A stretch of 64,000 nt of DNA. Origin: Turritopsis dohrnii (lineage: Eukaryota > Cnidaria > Hydrozoa > Anthoathecata > Oceaniidae). Each line of letters starts with the position of its first letter. The stretch's first letter is position 1. The position numbers and the translations under genes were made by a program. Below the pieces are notes generated by a model. The model was not told where the DNA came from. It did not search any database and saw only the letters and a list, made by a program, of their open reading frames with translations. The stretch is from NCBI GenBank assembly GCA_027922465.2, contig BQMF02000420.1, forward strand, positions 248,001 through 312,000, read 5' to 3'. This document shows, piece by piece, positions 35,279 through 47,630 of this stretch.

Positions 35279-37481
35279 ACGAACGGTTTCAAAGTATTCC
35301 TTGCTTACGCAGGAATACAAACAAGATGCCCTACCGGGCAGAAGTATTCCTGCGGATGACTGTAAGACTTTCTAGAGCCTTTTCAGAAAGAAATGAGTGT
35401 TAGTTCACGTTTTAAAACCATATGCATAATGCGGAATGATGTTTGCAGTATTTTACATTTTACCTTTTAGCTACGATAACTATTAAACTTTGTTGTTTCA
35501 TATAAAACTTCAGTCTTGCATCAATTTAGAGATTTTTTTAAAAAGATTTCCATTCGAAGTTGCACTCCCTAAAGCATCTTCAAAAAGCAATTAACTAATT
35601 AAAAGATTATCGCGTTAAGAATAATCTGTGCTTTAAAAGGTGAATGTTTGTTCACGGTTTAAAGCAATATGCATAATGTGGTATGATGTTCTTTGTGTTT
35701 TACAGTTTATCTTGTAGCTGTGAAAGAAGTAATATTTGTTATTTCATATAAACTGCACTGTTTTGCATCATTTAGAGATTTTTTCAAAAAGTTTTTTATT
35801 CATAGTTATATTCCCTAAAGCATCTTCAAAAAGTAATTAAGTAATGAAAACTTTGACACATTAAGTTTTGAAGGGAAAATCTGTGGCGTAAATAGTAATA
35901 ACTTCGAATTAATTTAATTACATTCCCGAGAGCATCATAAAAGTTAAGAGACTTTGAAAAATTTTGCCGGAGATCAAGCTTAAAAAGGAACACCGTCAGT
36001 TTAAAAATCCATTAGAGAACACTCTTCCGTGGACGTTTCAAAATACTCCTTTTAAAACTATACAGTATGAAAATCTTTATGTTGTTTGTACCTGAACTTC
36101 ATAATAAAAACTTTTACTTGGCCTTGCGAAATAATAAAAATATCTGTGTTTCCTTTTTATCATCAGCTTGATATTATACAAATTTTAGAATCATACAATA
36201 TTTTAAATACGACTAGTAAATTAAAAAAGTGGTCATCTATTGATTAATAAAATGAGTATAAGCTGATGAGGAAGATGAGCTGTGCTTCAAGATTCCAGAG
36301 CTTTATAAAAAACAGGATAGCTTACCTAGGAACATGAAATAGAAAATTGCATTATATTTAGAAAAAGACTAATTGAAACCTTTCGAATTTTTTTAAATCG
36401 ATGTAAACATACCCTATTGGTAGTCGTTCATATCTGTTTTGAAGCATCAAGAACTGCTTATTTATCAAGAATGACTACTAAGAATATTAGTTTCACGTAG
36501 ATTATCAGCTTGGATCATAAATGTTCTTGATTCTTTTAAGTTTTACAGCCGTACTACAACTTCTTCTATATCCATATATTCAACAAAGAAACTTTCACAG
36601 ATCTACGCATACTTCTTCGCTTCCATTTTTAAAACAACTACGGAAAACGTAAGAACGTTGCATAAGGCTTACATGAAACAACATTTCTACCTGGCATCTG
36701 CAATTTAGCCATATGTTAATTATTCCTTTCACTAGAGCTTATATTTTACACTTTTAGAGTCTTTTCAAGCAAAGTACTTGTATACAATGAATATAGTGTG
36801 AGTTTAGACTGTGAAATCATAAAAAGAATGTATGTTGGGAACATTAATGATTTGAGTGGCTATTTCCCATCGACAAAAATTGGTCTAGGTTTGGACAGTG
36901 AAAAAAAAAAAAAAACCAAAAAAAACACGAACGGTTTCAAAGTATTCCTTGCTTACGCAGGAATACAATAAGATCATCAAGTAGAAATGTTAAGAATTAA
37001 ACAATTATCTCGTGTAAACAATAGAAATTTGAGACGTTTCTGTTCATTACAAAAAACATTGACACAAATAAAAAAACAGCATTCGAGAGATTATGAAAGT
37101 AAGCGATTGATGTGTTTATGTATAATTGGAAAAATAAAGAATCTTTACTAGAAATATCGATATTTCTTTCCTAAAGATACGTTTAGTTATTGCAAAATTA
37201 TTCTTCGAAAATGTGAGTTGCTGTGGAATCGACGTATACATTAAAAAATTTGTTAGAGAAATCAACAAAAGAAAAGTAAGTTTTTGTTTGAAGTTGTTCT
37301 TTTTGTTTTATAACTTTCTTTCCATGTTTTATTCTGTGATCAATGTAACAGTAATAAATTGCGACCAGTAAACTTTTTAGTTCATTATTCTCTTATTCAA
37401 TTTCCAGAAAATCGCTGATTTCTAAAAACTGTCATCTGATGAAGTGATAAACGAACGTGGAAGCGTTTACTACGCACCGTA

Positions 37482-40400
37482 ATGCCTGCAACAATATCAT
37501 CAGATCTTCATGTTGATATCACAGATGAGAATCTGCTACGTCTGGGTTTACTGACGAGAAAAGTTGGTTTGAAATATACAAAACAAATTCTATTCAACCA
37601 TTTCCCGAAAGACCCTGTTCCTCTATACAACGCATTAGTTTCTTATCAGAGAAACTTGAGGAACCTTTTTCCAGATCAACAACAGATACTATTTGGAACA
37701 CCATCTTTGGGTACCAATATAGATAATTGTGATTTATCATTGCTTGGAAAGATCTTAAGGTTAAAGAATGATCCAAACTCAAACACCATCGAAGATCTTC
37801 TGAAATGTCGAAATTGGATTGCTCACTACGGATCGACACCTCTCACAGATCCATTGTACAAACAAAAGTTTAACGACATTAAAGCAATCTTGAAAAGACT
37901 TGGCGCCAATGATGCAGAAATCGAACATTTTCGTCATGCAAGAATTGATAATTCTGGAAAGATTATCGAAGATTTGCTGAAAGACATCAGAAATGAGATA
38001 CCACGTGAGTTTGTTTTTATGCGATTGTCATTATCAATAGGAACATGAAAATCTATTGACTAGCTTCTGTTTAGGTACATATTTTACTATAATGATTACA
38101 CTTTAGGGTCAACAGTTTTATTAGAAGCACTTCATATCGTTTGCATTGATATTGAAGATGGATGGAGAAATCTTGCAATATCACTTGATATAGGTACTCG
38201 TGTTGTTGACAGTATTGCACAAGAGAACGTTACTAACGAAGAGAAAATGAACAAGTGCTTTGAATGCAAATCATTCAATATTTCATGGAACCATCTCAAG
38301 CAACAGTTAATAAAGCAGAATCATCAAAGCATCGTCAAGAAGATCGTCGAAGATACATACATCACTACAGGTTTGTTTATGATTCTAAATTAATGTTATT
38401 TTTCGTTTCTGTATTGTTATTACCAAATGAACTTACCTGACCAGCGACACTAATTTTATTCAATTGCTACCATATAGAACTGAAAGAATTCAGAAGTGCT
38501 CAAATGAATCATTACCAATCAAGGTTCGAGAATTTTCAATTAACTGATCTTCTTAGTAAATGGCCGTTAAAATCCACAACACGTATGAGTCAATACGTCA
38601 ACTTATACTTGAGTAAAGATATTGGAAAGGCAGATAACACAAGAAATTCTGATCGCATCTTTAACCTCACTACCCAGTTCAGTTTACGTGAAAAGATTGA
38701 AATGCAGGACATTTTAAAAGATGATAGTGATGATTTTGTTTTGATTCGAGGAATTGGTGGAATAGGAAAAAGTACATTATCAGATATGTTGGTTTTAAAA
38801 TGGTCTAAACAAGAGCTGCTTAAGGACGTGAAATTGCTGTTTTACATCAAATGTAGAGAGATCGACGAATTACACGAAAGCACACTGAAAGATTTTGCCA
38901 TTAATTATTTTTCAGATTTAATTCAAGAAATTGATTTAGATCACATGGAAGAGTTTGGCAAAAACGTTCTTTTTGTCTTCGATGGTTTTGATGAGTTAGA
39001 AAGCTCAAAAGTAACTAAAATCTATGACATGCTGGAAAAGAACTACTTCAAATCATCTCATAGTTTTCGTGTTTGTATTACGGGGAGACCAAACGCCATT
39101 CATAATCTAGTGTTAAGAGTCAAACGCCAAACCCCAAAAATGGTTGATGTGATGGGATTTACATCAGAGAATCAAGTATCCTTCGTTGAAAAACACTATA
39201 GTGATCGACAGGACAAAAAAGAAATGGTAGAAAAAATGTTTGATAAAATCAATAAAAACCGAGAGGTCGAATCAATGGCAACAATTCCTTTGTATTTGGA
39301 AACCCTATGTTACATAAATGACCAACAGAACGGTTTTGATCATGTGACCTCAAGTGTTAGTGCAAATCTGGTTATGTGTCTTTTCATCATCCAAAACTGT
39401 CACAAAGACCTTGCTTTGTCCAATGTAGATCTTTATGAAGTCGCTTCTCATCAGAAGGTCGTACAGGTGATGATGGAACTCGGAAAACTTTCTTTTCGTT
39501 CTCAGAAAAACCATCAAGTTGATTTCAAAGAAGCTGACTCGGATGTGGAAAAGTGTGGTATCTTGGTCAAGTATGGTTCAACCAAAAGGGGTTTCAGTTA
39601 TCAGTTTAAGCATTTAATTTTTTCGGAGTTCCTTTGTGGCTTATATTTATTTTCCAGACGCAGAAAAAAAATTTATGATATTTTCATGAATTTGGAATTT
39701 GAATCCCCTCTGTGGAATTCTTTGTCAACTCTGATAGCATTACATACAGCCATTTCACTGCCAAACGCAGATGATGAATTGGTACATGTCTTCTTGACAG
39801 GAGTTGTGAAAGAAACCGGACTGGAACATCTGCTTGATCGTCACATTGATTGTCTGCTGGATAAACTCTTCAACTGTCAGTTTCGTCGTGAAGTAAATAA
39901 TTTCTATTATCGCTTGCGGTGGAACGGCATCTTTAATTGGTTGCAAAGGTTTTTCGAGAAATCTCTTGAATCTGACATTTTTGATATTAATGACTCCTGG
40001 TGGACATTGCTAGAATCTATTTGTGAATTGAAACGGAAAGTTCCATCTCTATTAGTTCATACTTTTAACAAAATGAATATTAGTTTATTTTATGTGGTTA
40101 TCTCTTCTAATCAAATGTTGCGTTACGTTTCTTGGCTATTTTCACAAGAACACGAGCTGCTTCCTGGTGATACTGAAATTTGGCTGAATATTAATTTTAC
40201 TGGTTTTCTCAATGATGAAGAATTGGAATCTGCAAAGCCATTACTTATCAGATCGAAGGACATATATCTGCGGCCAAGATTTTATGGTAAACTGTTTATT
40301 TCATTAGTTACCGATGGGAATGAAAATGAGCAAAAAGGTTTCGTTAAGTTAAAAAAACTTAATGTCCTATACTTACCTGCTGAACTGATCGAATATCTAC

Positions 40401-41092
40401 CACATCTGAAAAACTTTACGCTGAGTAGGTGCGACAGTGTTCCTAATGAATGTGCTCAGATGTTATCACGTTGCTTTCATGAAGCAAAAAGTAAAGGATC
40501 GGTTGTCCTTGAATTTTTGACCATCAGGGACTGTTCCGATCAGGTGGTGAAAAGTATGATACCGTGTACAACATATATCACTTATTTGCACATTTACAAC
40601 TGTAGTATATCATTACCGACATTAACACTTTTAGCAGAAACAATCAAAGAAGCAGAACAGAGTTTAATTAACTTAGAGTTGCAATCTTGCAACATCACAG
40701 ATGATGGTGTTATTGCGTTGTCGTCATGCTTCAGTAACATTGATGGATTAGGTCTATGGCACAATCCTGATATATCTGAAATGGGAATACAAGCAATTAC
40801 TGATGTGATTCTCCAACAAGTAGAAGCGAATGGAATGGCGACTTTGAAGGAGTTAAATTTGTCGAATTTAAATAGCAATAAATTCAAAGTATTATTGCCT
40901 GCAGTACCTTACCTATCAGCGTTATGGCTTTTTCAGTCAAAGCTTGATGTGGAGGATATGGAGGTATTGAGAAACAAAATAGGCAATAGAAAAACTGACC
41001 TCCATCTGCGTTTCGATAAAGATGTTTTTGTCGATAATAATGCTGTTAAAGAACTATTCACTGACTCCTCAGTGACATTAACACTTCTTTAA
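37482..41092 (+). CDS. NLR-like receptor: HEPN - Death-like - NACHT - LRR
   Basis: Three exons (37482-38004, 38107-38370, 38478-41092) join in phase for 1,133 residues. Residues about 1-175 are a DZIP3-like HEPN domain with the motif RNWIAH (110-115), the R-N-x3-H signature of HEPN ribonucleases. Exon 2 (about 176-262) is a predicted death-fold domain (GWRNLAISLDIG, then ISWNHLKQQLI). A NACHT ATPase follows, with Walker A GIGGIGKST (about 355-362), Walker B VLFVFDGFDEL (about 426-436) and ITGRPNA. The C-terminal about 220 residues contain degenerate leucine-rich repeats (LINLELQSCNITDDGV). It is probably a cytoplasmic innate immune sensor whose LRRs sense ligand and whose NACHT oligomerises. 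Domain calls are by motif; the death-fold is the least certain. Confidence 0.88.
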
Positions 41093-41150
41093 AACATAAA
41101 GTTAGCGTTGTTCAAACTAATTCTTTGATTTTTGTGAATATTATTAGTTA

Positions 41151-41156
41151 AATAAA
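41151..41156 (+). promoter_or_regulatory. Polyadenylation signal of the NLR gene
   Basis: AATAAA 59 bp after the stop codon, the first such hexamer downstream. Confidence 0.5.
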
Positions 41157-41159
41157 CAT

Positions 41160-42466
41160 ATTTTCATGATAAACCAAATTTTGATGATATTAAGACTTTC
41201 GCTTCGCATTTATTTGATGAAAATATACCACCCTGTACATATGGAATCTTTAGACTATCAACAAGCCACGTTAATTTAAATCACCGTTCCCATAGTTCAG
41301 TTATCTCCCGAACAGACACTGCAACAACCATTAAGTCAGAGCAACAAAATAATTTAAGAAAAGTAGTAAAAGCTTTTTAAAGTAGTGCTTAAAGAAATAA
41401 TCCAAAACAAATTAATTATAGGAATGCATTGTGGTAGTTGTAGCATGTATTCGGCGGATTACTAAATTATGGGGATTATTTTTGTATTAAAAGAAAGAAA
41501 GGTTACTTACCGTATTCGTTGGAATATGAAGTTTGGTGCAAACTTTAAAGCTGCAAATAGGAGAGATTTCGTTTAGTACTGGGGACATCAAATCCAAATC
41601 CAATCAACAGATATCTTGAGGTCCTTCATCCAACCAAAGAGGAGGGGGACATGACTTTGCCATTGTCAGAAAAACACCTTTTTAACTCAATCTGACTTAC
41701 AAATATCCTGTTCTCATTCCAACAAAAAGCCAAAAGTGTTAATCCTGTAATTCAAGACATTTTCTGGTTTCCATCCCAAAAACGACACTAAGAAGTGGAC
41801 CGGTTCATTTCCAAAAAATTTTCAAGATACTTCAAGATTAAACTGTTTCAGGATAAGTAAGTGCTTCCAAATCCCACTCCTACCAGTTCCCAAACAACCT
41901 CGAAAGGGATAAAATTCAACCAGGCAAAATCTTGTGGAGAAAGAGATATGGAAAAAGCTGATTCAACAAAGTGGCAACAACAAAAGCTGAATTACTGAGC
42001 ATAAAGTTTCTTGTGGAGGGAGATACCCCTGTCATAAACTTCTTTCCAATTCTTACCTCATTAATCCAAACCCAAACATATACAAGAACAACAACTAATT
42101 TCGGCATTTGGTCTATTCTGGTAACAGCATATCGCGCGGTAGAGCCGTACATGGAAGTCCACATTAGTGTGTACAAAGCAATAACCTTCCATGTCAAGAC
42201 TTCATCAAACATTGTCAGAACAAAGGTAAATGAAGGAATCTGGGCTAAAAAACCCTGGACCCTGATATCGCCAAAGAAAAGTCGCAGGGAAAAACCATGA
42301 TCTTACAGATAACTTTAAATTGAATGAAGACCGGCTTAAACTTACTCCACCTGAATATCGATTTTCTTCCTCTCCGATTGATGTCCGACAGACCGATTCG
42401 ATGTGACATAAAATAAAAGGAACAAATTAATGAGCTAAATTTACAGAACACTTGCCGCATACGATC
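41160..42466. other. Intergenic, no supported gene
   Basis: Overlapping open frames on both strands near 41916-42300 (about 100 codons each) show no recognisable motif. They may be a decayed retroelement, but I cannot support it. Confidence 0.35.
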
Positions 42467-42471
42467 CCAGC

Positions 42472-42620
42472 CAGTGGCGGATCTAGAGGTATGTCGAAAT
42501 TTGTGTAATTTGTGAATTCAATTTATATTACCTATGGGATTATTTGAACGCTTTTCTTTTATGGCTAGATTGCTAACACTCTCCTACACAAATTTCGACA
42601 TACCTCTAGATCCGCCATTG
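42472..42620. mobile_element. MITE, CAGTGGCGGATC family, copy 1
   Basis: Inverted ends of about 35 bp: CAGTGGCGGATCTAGAGGTA on the left and TACCTCTAGATCCGCCATTG on the right. CCAGC is duplicated on both sides (42467-42471 and 42621-42625). The core GGGATTATTTGAACGCTTTT is shared with copy 2 at 61023. Confidence 0.85.
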
Positions 42621-42628
42621 CCAGCGGG

Positions 42629-43155
42629 CACACGACGTCTTTGAGACGTCTCATTTTAATCGTAAAATGGTCGTTTGGTTTTGAGATCGTTTTGCGACGT
42701 CGTAGGGACGTCTGAAAATGGGACGTCGCAATTGGGATGCTTTTGCGATCAAATTGCGATCTGATGAAAATTTTCTAATTTCATTCTGCAGTCATTAAAC
42801 TTTATAAATCGAGTAATACTAACATGCTTATATAGAATTTACATTCGTATCGAATTCTGTTTATTGATCGTGTGAGGAATGATTTTACGACGTTTTGTGG
42901 ACGTCTTTATACAGATTGAATAACAACCTTTGAAACAATTTTAAATTTAAGATCATTTTGCGACGTCGTAGTGACGTCTGAAAATGGGACGTCCCAATTG
43001 GTATCTTTTTACGATCAAAAAACGAACTGGGAAAAAGTTTGAAATTTCATTCTGCAGTTACTAAACAGTATACTTTGAGTAACAATAACATACTTCATAT
43101 GGAATTTACATTCGTACCGATTCTTTTTCTTGGTCGTGTGAGGCTTCCACGACGT
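42629..43155. repeat. Two-copy tandem repeat rich in GACGTC
   Basis: Copy A (about 42629-42890) and copy B (about 42891-43155) share GCGACGTCGTAGNGACGTCT, then GAAAATGGGACGTC, then a TTTCATTCTGCAGT block and GAATTTACATTCGTA. GACGTC and ACGACGT palindromes are heavily over-represented. Confidence 0.75.
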
Positions 43156-43989
43156 ATTTGAGACTAAAAGCCCCCACTTTTATGTAGACCTGAAGATTGT
43201 GAAGATTATAACATTCCCTTATGACTACTTGTGATATTTATCCGATGCTACTGCCTTAGTGCACTTTCGGTTGAGTAAAGTCTTTTTGTTTCTCCTCCTT
43301 CGACTACTAATACTCCTTGTTATGAACCATTCTGTGCTACGTTTATATGAACTGGGATCAATTTGCCAATTTTCATGAAGATTTGTCAAGTGCGCAATTT
43401 CAAGGCGCCCATTTTCATTTTTTGGGGAAAGATTAACAAATTCTTATAAATTAATGAGTCATTAAGCCGGTCCACAGTTGGCCATCCAACTCGTAAACCT
43501 TGGGACAATTGTTCAATTCAGTACATTAGGGAGAGATATATTGTCCAACAGGGCCCCAGTTCAAGCTTCGTTTTTGTTTGCAAATGTTTGCAATTTAAAA
43601 CCTTCGATGATTTGAAGCCTGCATTCCTTCATCAGAATTCAGCTAAAGGCTGAAATACACGATCATTTGAAAGTGATAAATGACAAATGACAAGTTTTTA
43701 AAAAAATGATAAGAACTCCTGTTTACAAATGATTACAACTAATTTTATAAAAATTTTATGGTAAAAGAGTTCTATTCAATCATGGACTGAATTCCAGCTA
43801 AAGTTAAAATGGCTTCAACAATTCGAATTTTATCTACAGGGGCTAAATATGCAAATTTGCAACATTTTACAAAAACTGCCCAAAATTTATAAATTGATAG
43901 ATGCTAACTTTACCAACGTGTTATTCACTGCACTTTACTATGCGGAATTATCACTCTTCAGAGCTACAAAAATACCATGTGAGAAAACC

Positions 43990-44800
43990 TTATTAATTAG
44001 TGTATGTGAGTTTTCCAGGTAAGGTTTTCGTCAAAATAAACCCCAAGAATCTTTATCGCGTCCATACGTTTAATAGTTTGGTTGTTGTGACGAATCTGGC
44101 ATGAATTTAAAGTTTGTTAAATCATGTTTTTTACTGAGCTTCGAAGGATGAGAAAAGCATAAACTTTGTTTTCTCATCGTTGAAAATCAAGTTGTTATTC
44201 AATGACCAGTCCTGATACCTTCTTCAGATCTGACTCAAGCATCGAAAAGCATTTCTCGATGTCTTTTAGTTTGTTCTTTTGGTATAAAGTTGAATCATCG
44301 GCGTATTGTTGAGAGTTGCAAGATAAGTCTTTCACAAGGTCGATAATATACAAGTTGAAGAGGACATGATCCAGTATACTGCCCTGGGAAACACCAAAGT
44401 GGTTAGAATGGTCGTTGGAAGATTTATCATCAACTTGAACATATTGCCTTCGATTTGAAATATAGCTTTGAATCAGTTTCAGTGATTGGATAGAAAAATC
44501 CATTTGGTGTTATTTGTGTAGAAGTGTACTATGATCGATTGTATCAAAGGCCTTGGAATTATTACAAGGTTATTTCACTTGAGTTCATTGCAACTTTTAT
44601 ATCATCTCTAAGTTTTAGTAGGAGTGTGTTCGTGGAATGTCCTTTCCTGAAACCGGAATGTGTTACCAAGTGTTACGTTGTAAGTTGATTTTATTTCAAT
44701 AAAGTCGTAAAGCTGTGATAAAATGACAAACACTTTCGAGAGAATACAGAGGATAGATATGGGTTGGTATTCTGTTACACTCTTTGGATTATCTGTTTTT
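43990..44800 (-). pseudogene. Degenerate LINE reverse transcriptase
   Basis: On the minus strand, fragments appear in the order of a non-LTR RT: EYQPISIL and LSKVFVIL (44790-44700), HSGFRKGHSTNTLLLKLRDD (about 44650-44600), then after a frameshift and stops a clear palm (44503-44195) with GVSQGSILDHVLFNLYI and the catalytic QYADDSTLY. The thumb part EKTKFMLF and RMDAIKILGVYFDENLT follows in other frames. Several stops and frameshifts show a dead copy. Comparable to, but not identical with, the fragment at 1-240. Confidence 0.85.
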
Positions 44801-45421
44801 ATTTTTTTTGTATGTTTTCATAAAGATTAGCGCTTTCCTATGCTAGTTTTCAAAAACTATTACAATCCAAATATAAAGTGATTTTTCCATTTTGATTCAA
44901 TAAAACATAAGCCAATAAATAACATCGTGTTAATAAAACCAAAATGAACGAAAGACAACTTCGTAACCATTCCTCTAAAAGTAAACTGAACTCCATAAAC
45001 AGTGACGTCCCTAGTTTTTCATCAAATTTGTATTAATTTATTTATTTCAATATTATACCTGTTATCCGTCCGTAGAAAAGGCAAAGGGGTCTAAGCACCG
45101 AGTTGTATTACAGCAGTATGTTAATTTCGTATTTACTGGCCTTCTGCTTTGTGTTTGTTTGTGTATGCCCGCGTGTTTGTTGATTTTCCCATCCTTTCAA
45201 CTCCCAGTATTAAAGGTAAAGGTTGTCGCGGCTTAATACAATGTGTGTTTTTAATTGTATTGGATATCATTTTGTTTACCCACCTGCGAAGTGTTACATG
45301 AGATTATATGTATTCAATATAAACTTATCATTTTTCAACTGTCTTTCCGTTGTGTCCACATTACTATCGTGCCTTCGTGTTGTTGATCTTCAGTGATCTT
45401 TGCAACATCGAGTTTTTCAGG

Positions 45422-46407
45422 ATGAATAAAATATTCATTGTCACCATTTTGGCGATGGCTTTAGTTTTCACAATTGTGGAAGGCGTTCCCGCCGTACCTG
45501 GTGGTGACATTGGAGGTACCGACGCCGCAAGAGAATCCGAGGTAGGCCTTCTTTATAGGAAGCAAGGAGTTCACCTTCCACCTTCATTCGTTTCTAAATC
45601 GTTTTGGTTTGATGGTTTATCTGCAGACGGTTATGTGGTGAAGATCATACGAAAGAAAGTATTCGTTGTGACTGTTTTGAAGGTTTTACCCAATGGGGAA
45701 ATTTGTTGAAAAATCACTGCGAAGGAGAACATTTCTGTAGAAATATACATACCATTTCCACAAAAATGCTCTTCATCGCAGTGACTTTTTGAGCATTTTG
45801 GGGTATTGGGTCGATACTGTGCTAAACATACCACTTTTTTGGGACCTGCATAATTCGGAGATTAGGGCATTTTTCTCTTTTGATGACGTATAAGGGAAAT
45901 TAAGATAATTCTGGAACCTTGGATAATTCGAATCTGGGATAACTTGAACTGTTAAAAAACAACCCCACTGTTTTTGAGGTAACTCAATCTCATGAACGTT
46001 CCCTATAATTCGATAATTCGAACAATATTCGAACAATATTCGGACAATATTCGATGGACTCTTAAAGGTTTAACTTACCGATATGCAGTCGAATCTTTAT
46101 TATTCGAACCTCTATAACTCTCTCAAACTCATTCGAACGAATTTTATGGTTCGTTCACTTATTATAACTTTGTAACTTCTGTATTTCGAACGTTAATCGA
46201 ATGTCTTTTTCGGCCCCTTCTTCTTCATAGCAACTTAATAAAACGCTAAAACACATCATGGAAGATTTCCTGATGTTTGAAAGCTTTTTCTCTTTGTTTT
46301 AGTGTCGAGGTGAAGAAATGGCCTGCCGGGAGAACGGTGGTGAAATCGGCGAGTGTAAAAACGGTTACAATGTCTGCATTGGACCTGCTGCTACTGGCAC
46401 AGCTTAA
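45422..46407 (+). CDS. Small secreted cysteine-rich peptide, two exons
   Basis: Exon 1 (45422-45541) encodes a signal peptide MNKIFIVTILAMALVFTIVE and a short pro-region; it ends at donor GAG|GTAGGC. Exon 2 (46303-46407) follows a TTTGTTTTAG acceptor, is in phase and ends in TAA, for 74 residues in all. The mature part has four cysteines with spacing C-x6-C-x9-C-x6-C, all in exon 2, consistent with two disulfides. It has no family I recognise. Size and layout resemble cnidarian secreted peptides in general (antimicrobial, signalling or venom-type), but no function can be assigned from sequence alone. Confidence 0.7.
45880..46150. repeat. ATTCGAA-rich intronic repeat
   Basis: Within the intron of the peptide gene, ATTCGAA and ATAATTCGAA motifs recur densely, including a triple ACAATATTCG run near 46021-46050. 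It is probably a decayed MITE or simple repeat. Confidence 0.45.
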
Positions 46408-46551
46408 GAAAGTCAAAATTCCGTCGAAATTTATTTCTTTTTCATTTCATAGTGTAAACAGTACTTGATTTTTTTTAGTAATATATCCAGAGCTTAAAAA
46501 ACCAAATCTTCACTATTCCTCATGATGCTACACATGAAATAGGTCGAGCGT

Positions 46552-46619
46552 CAACCTCGTGCCCAGGTTTCTTGCCTTATAAAATATCAAAAGAGCAAGT
46601 AAACCTGAGTACGAGGTTG
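46552..46619. mobile_element. Tiny MITE with CAACCTCGT ends
   Basis: Ends CAACCTCGTGCCCAGGTTT and AAACCTGAGTACGAGGTTG are near-perfect inverted repeats over about 19 bp around a 30-bp AT-rich core. No clear target duplication was identified. Confidence 0.6.
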
Positions 46620-47630
46620 GGCGTGCGTGTAAATGCTGGGGAGCGGGAAAGAAAACGGCACTATATGAAGTTTTTAATGCAAAACACTTTGTTCACCTTT
46701 AAACTCGTCATTTTTCACGTGCATATGCGCAGAACACGTTTTTTCCACAATCAAAGTTTGATGCAAATAAACGTATGCAATGCAACAAAAGCGCCTGAAG
46801 CCGTTATGGTTCGCGCACATTCAGACATCACTTTCCTCAGTGTATCAAATGCCGATAACCACCCAAAAATTATTTGCAAAAATACGCCCAACGAGCTAAG
46901 CTAAGGGGAATCATGATACTCCTCGCGGGCGCAAATAAGGGGCGGAGGATGAAAACGCTCGGGTTGCATATAAGCATATAGTTTCCAAAACAGATGATAT
47001 ATATTTACAAAAGTAATATAAATACAATTTAAATAATGACTAAGTTGACACGACGGAGTCAAAGAACGATAGGACGGCATTAAAATATCCGACAAATAAA
47101 ACGATAGCCACGGCGTATTTCACCGGCACGTCTGATACGTGAGCACTTCGTCCTTCCGTCGTCTTTTGAAATCACCCTAATCTATGCAAATACTTTTACG
47201 CTATATATTTTGAAAGTACAATAAAAATACGTGAATAAAATTTATAAAGAAATCAATGCTACCGTCCATTCCATCTAAAAGAACATCTCAGACCGCCATT
47301 TTGATCCCGTGTGAACAGACTCACCGATCAATTTTACGCCGAGATAATTTTTTCATGTTATGACGTCAGAAAGCACTGTAGAACTCCTCAGTTATAATTA
47401 CCAAAGATGTCGTTGTTGTACTCACGGCTATTGTTATAGCCAGTAGGAGAAATGTTCTGTGCAGTACTATCAAAAACACACAAAAAAACTAGACCTATGC
47501 ACAGCAATGTCTTGAAACATATAATATACATACTTTCTCCGCAAATAACTGAAAAAAACCGACGAATTCATCATTTTGAATTCGTTGTGCGGTGCACAGA
47601 AACAAATTTGCATTGTAAGTCCGAAAAAAT

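Larger units (their letters stand above)
23431..36970. repeat. 13.5-kb tandem array, seven units of about 1.5-1.65 kb
   Basis: Units start at CAAGATGCCCTACCGGGCAG: 23431, 25022, 27574, 30656, 32242, 33751 and 35322. They end in a TGGCTATTTCCCATCGACAA block, AGGTTTGGACAGTG and a poly-A run. Units 2 and 3 are longer (about 2.55 and 3.08 kb) because of insertions. Each unit opens with two diverged subrepeats of about 240 bp (for example from 23509 and 23756), each starting with a GTTCACGCTTTAAAAC block followed by ATATGCATAATG. Units 5 and 6 lack about 75 bp in the second subrepeat and differ at only about five sites from each other. Short hairpins (TGCCCTACCGGGCA) recur. A linker with GTATTCCTTGCTTACGCAGG is kept only at some junctions. 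No coding frame is conserved. Confidence 0.9.

Noticed and set aside
24961..36900. Recurring open frames beginning near TGGCTATTTCCCATCGACAA in array units, suggesting a short peptide
   Set aside because: The frames lack an ATG start, run into variable poly-A tracts and change frame between units, so they are repeat sequence and not coding.
23431..36970. CRISPR-like or prokaryotic repeat array
   Set aside because: Unit length of about 1.6 kb, spliced eukaryotic genes around and no short spacers.
41916..42300. Overlapping sense and antisense frames of about 100 codons as a gene
   Set aside because: No motif, no splice context and equal openness on both strands; most likely chance or a decayed element.
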